In this document: in pieces, positions 5,098 to 6,732 of the stretch
How the letters are laid out: each line of letters starts with the position of its first letter
How positions within the stretch are numbered: the first letter of the stretch is position 1
Origin: Verrucomicrobia bacterium UBA1263
GTDB lineage: Bacteria; Verrucomicrobiota; Verrucomicrobiia; Limisphaerales; UBA1412
Direction of reading: 5' to 3'
Length of the DNA stretch: 6,732 bases
Assembly: GCA_002308515.1 (NCBI GenBank)
Contig: DBVN01000024.1
Location: 584 to 7,315, forward strand
The notes under the pieces: generated by a model
The model's database searches: none
The model's input: only the letters and a program-made list of their open reading frames with translations
What the model was told of the DNA's origin: nothing
Position numbers and translations under genes: made by a program

Positions 5098-6596
5098 TCT
5101 TCTTCCTCCTCCTGTTTCACCTTCAGGCTGCCCGTCATGGAAAACAGATGATAGAACCAGTAAGTATCTCCATAGACCGGGGCCAGCGCCTCAAAGATCT
5201 TCTCCGAGCTGGCTTTCGCGTTCCGGCTGTAGAATTCTCTGAAATGCTGGAAACGCGCCTCCGTACTGGGCGAGATCGTATAGCCGCACAGCGAAAGGGC
5301 GGGATCCTCCAGCCGCGCGCTGCAAAGCGCTTCTTCGATATGCCGGGGCAGCCGGGTATAGTTCTGGGCGCGGAACACCGGCAGCAGACTGATGATCCCG
5401 GCGTGGTTCTTATAGCCCAGGTACTCCGCGGCTAGGAATTCCAGCGCCATCTGATGCCGGGGATCGTTTTTCAGGCTCTGCCGCATCTGAAATTCCGCCG
5501 GATCGGCCGACGCGAAATAATTTTCTGTAAAGCGGTGCGCGTAATACGGTTTCACTGCCGGATGCTCTTTCATCGAGGGATCCTCCCGGCTGGCGGCCAG
5601 CAGTTCTTCGGCGCGCTTCTTCCACAAGGGATTTCTTGCCAGATAGTTCCAATAGACACGGGCGATCTCCGGCTGTTCTTTCAGGGTATAGATGATGCCC
5701 AGATCGTAATAGACTTCCGGCGCGTCTCCGATCCTTTCCAGCGTTTCCATCGCGAAATGTTCCCCGGAATTGACAAACCCCATCGCCAGCATGGTCTTGT
5801 AATACGGTTCCGGCGCCACGAATGGAACGGTCGGCAGCACCGCCGTCTGCTTATCCAGCGGGAACATGAACAGGTTTTCCAGCAGTTGTCCCTGCTGATA
5901 AAGGCTGTAGCGGACAGTGTAAGCCAGTGTCGGGCTCATCCCGTTCAGTGAGGAGGCGCGCACCAGGGCTTTCACATAATTCCCCCGGCTGGCCAGACTC
6001 AGGATACAGGCTTCTTCGCGGTTCGCCTTGCCGGCCAGAAAGGTATAAACCATCACACCGGCCAGGATCACCGCCGGGACCGTCCAGATGAAACGGATCT
6101 CCCCGACCGCGCCGGATGGAGAGGGCTTTCCCCAAAACAGCTTCCGCACCAGGCATAAAACGGCCAAAACAAGGATCGTCCCCAGAGTCCAGAGGATCAC
6201 AGGCATCCAGCACGCCTGCACGGCGCTCAGCACCAGACAGAGCGGTGCCAGACAAAGGACTTTCGCCCACAGCCGCCGGGGACGCGCGATCCCCCACAGC
6301 AGCGCGAATGGGCACCAGGCCAGAAGCCCATACAGCAAAACAGCGGAAAACGGACTGACTCCCAGACTGATAACATAGCGGCTCACATACTGGATATGAT
6401 CCCAGACGGAATTCTGCTCCGGATGGATAGCAAAGTAAGCCGCGCTGGCATCGGGACGAATGACCTGATAGAACGATTCCGGATGGACGATCATCCCTAA
6501 GTAAAACAGCGTCAGGACCGCGCTGACCGCCGCCCATAACCCGAAATCACGCAGGGGATTCTGCCCTGCCGGTGTTGTCTCTGTTGTCTGACTCAT
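5094..6596 (-). CDS. Polytopic membrane protein with TPR-like C-terminal half (DUF6057-like)
   Basis: 500 residues. Seen: hydrophobic segments at about 18-37, 74-104, 111-130, 132-151 and 169-188, giving four to five membrane helices. A soluble helical region of about 310 residues follows. It contains paired-helix repeats such as YYDLGIIYTLKEQPEIARVYWNYLARNPLWKKRAEELL and HQMALEFLAAEYLGYKNHAGIISLLPVF, as in tetratricopeptide-type folds. The order NREEA...NYVKAL...LAYTVRYSLYQQGQLLENLFMFP followed by YYKTMLAMGFVNSGEHFAMETLE matches what I remember of the DUF6057 family of Bacteroidetes, which has no assigned function. No catalytic motif is evident. The tail ends EEEEE because its codons double as the ribosome site for the next gene. 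It is the first gene of the operon, about 90 bases downstream of a terminator. The ATG at 6596 has only weak AG-rich sequence before it. A role anchoring or scaffolding the exported CxxCH protein is inferred from coupling alone. Confidence 0.82.
   Translation of the reverse strand: MSQTTETTPAGQNPLRDFGLWAAVSAVLTLFYLGMIVHPESFYQVIRPDASAAYFAIHPEQNSVWDHIQYVSRYVISLGVSPFSAVLLYGLLAWCPFALLWGIARPRRLWAKVLCLAPLCLVLSAVQACWMPVILWTLGTILVLAVLCLVRKLFWGKPSPSGAVGEIRFIWTVPAVILAGVMVYTFLAGKANREEACILSLASRGNYVKALVRASSLNGMSPTLAYTVRYSLYQQGQLLENLFMFPLDKQTAVLPTVPFVAPEPYYKTMLAMGFVNSGEHFAMETLERIGDAPEVYYDLGIIYTLKEQPEIARVYWNYLARNPLWKKRAEELLAASREDPSMKEHPAVKPYYAHRFTENYFASADPAEFQMRQSLKNDPRHQMALEFLAAEYLGYKNHAGIISLLPVFRAQNYTRLPRHIEEALCSARLEDPALSLCGYTISPSTEARFQHFREFYSRNAKASSEKIFEALAPVYGDTYWFYHLFSMTGSLKVKQEEEEE
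5105..5113 (-). promoter_or_regulatory. Strong Shine-Dalgarno site inside the end of the membrane-TPR gene
   Basis: On the minus strand this reads AGGAGGAGG, 7 bases before the ATG at 5097 of the CxxCH-propeller gene. It lies within the last codons (GAG GAG GAA GAA GAA) of the upstream gene. Because the upstream TGA overlaps the downstream ATG, translation of the two proteins is probably coupled. It is the strongest ribosome site in the window. Confidence 0.8.
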
Positions 6597-6640
6597 CGTC
6601 CGCCGAATCTCTTATAGAAAGACAAAAACAAAACAATCTC

Positions 6641-6653
6641 TCGTTTATAACGA
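6641..6653 (-). promoter_or_regulatory. Candidate -10 element within a perfect 5-base inverted repeat, upstream of the three-gene operon
   Basis: On the minus strand, TCGTT-ATA-AACGA is a perfect inverted repeat containing TTATAA (6650-6645), a fair -10 box. It would start transcription near 6638 and give a leader of about 40 bases before the ATG at 6596. No good -35 hexamer is seen at 16-18 bases. A second AT-rich candidate, CTATAA (6617-6612), would leave only about 8 bases of leader. If the first is real, the palindrome could be a repressor site over the -10. Weakly supported. Confidence 0.3.
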
Positions 6654-6686
6654 ACACGATTAAAAGCGTTTTTTCCCCGTTTTGCA

Positions 6687-6732
6687 ATAAAAAAATCCCC
6701 GGCGGGTGGACCGTCGGGGGTTTTGTTTTTGG
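6687..6732. terminator. Bidirectional-looking intrinsic terminator of the gene beyond the window edge
   Basis: A 9-base stem is formed by CCCCGGCGG (6697-6705) and CCGTCGGGG (6711-6719) around the loop GTGGA. On the minus strand it is followed by ATTTTTTTATTG and has one A-C mismatch in the stem. On the plus strand it is followed by GTTTTGTTTTTGG, and the same position is a G-U pair. Since every gene in the window reads leftward, the likely job is to end a leftward gene beyond 6732 and isolate the operon that starts at 6596. Confidence 0.82.

Noticed and set aside
4399..5151. A 250-codon open frame on the plus strand opposite the CxxCH-propeller gene.
   Set aside because: It lies antisense to a gene with a signal peptide, a haem motif and propeller blades. 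Its translation is arginine/valine/phenylalanine-rich with no recognisable domain, and it has no promoter or ribosome site of note.
5851..6537. A 228-codon minus-strand frame overlapping the membrane-TPR gene in another phase.
   Set aside because: The overlapping frame is Gly/Arg/Pro-rich with no membrane or repeat pattern, while the 500-residue frame has clean membrane helices and helical repeats.

Overview
All six genes in this window lie on the minus strand, so they read from high to low coordinates. The set suggests a member of the PVC/FCB bacteria, most likely Lentisphaerota (Victivallis-like) or a relative. Three points support this. The small lipoprotein resembles the TIGR04073 exosortase-associated family, known mainly from Lentisphaerae/Verrucomicrobia-type genomes. 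The membrane-TPR plus CxxCH-propeller gene pair resembles proteins I remember from Bacteroidetes. Most genes lack a strong Shine-Dalgarno sequence. The taxonomic call is inference from protein resemblance, not a search result.

Layout in transcription order. A GC-rich hairpin with T-runs on both sides (about 6687-6732) closes an unseen upstream gene. A compact three-gene operon follows: a four-to-five-helix membrane protein with a TPR-like C-terminal half (DUF6057-like, 6596-5094); an exported protein with a single CxxCH haem-binding motif and a PD40/TolB-type beta-propeller (5097-3601, overlapping the previous gene by 4 bases as ATGA); and a 401-residue Rid/YjgF-superfamily protein with chorismatase-like motifs (3595-2390, 5-base gap). 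A lipoprotein gene (2293-1856) has its own good sigma70-type promoter and is followed by a terminator-like hairpin (1832-1799). The hairpin sits directly against the start of ispE (1785-916), the kinase of the MEP isoprenoid pathway. ispE is followed at short spacing by an electron-transfer-flavoprotein beta subunit (900-91) and the first 24 codons of what is probably the alpha subunit (72 to beyond base 1).

How they may work together. The first two operon genes look like a cell-envelope pair: a membrane-anchored helical-repeat protein and an exported c-type-haem propeller, translationally coupled. Their co-transcription with a cytoplasmic chorismatase-like protein is the least explained part of the window and the best candidate for an undescribed system. 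The ispE-etfB-etfA run is ordinary metabolism in content; the hairpin in front of ispE is its unusual feature. I see no tRNA, rRNA, CRISPR array, insertion sequence or attachment site, and no gene-free stretch longer than about 140 bases.
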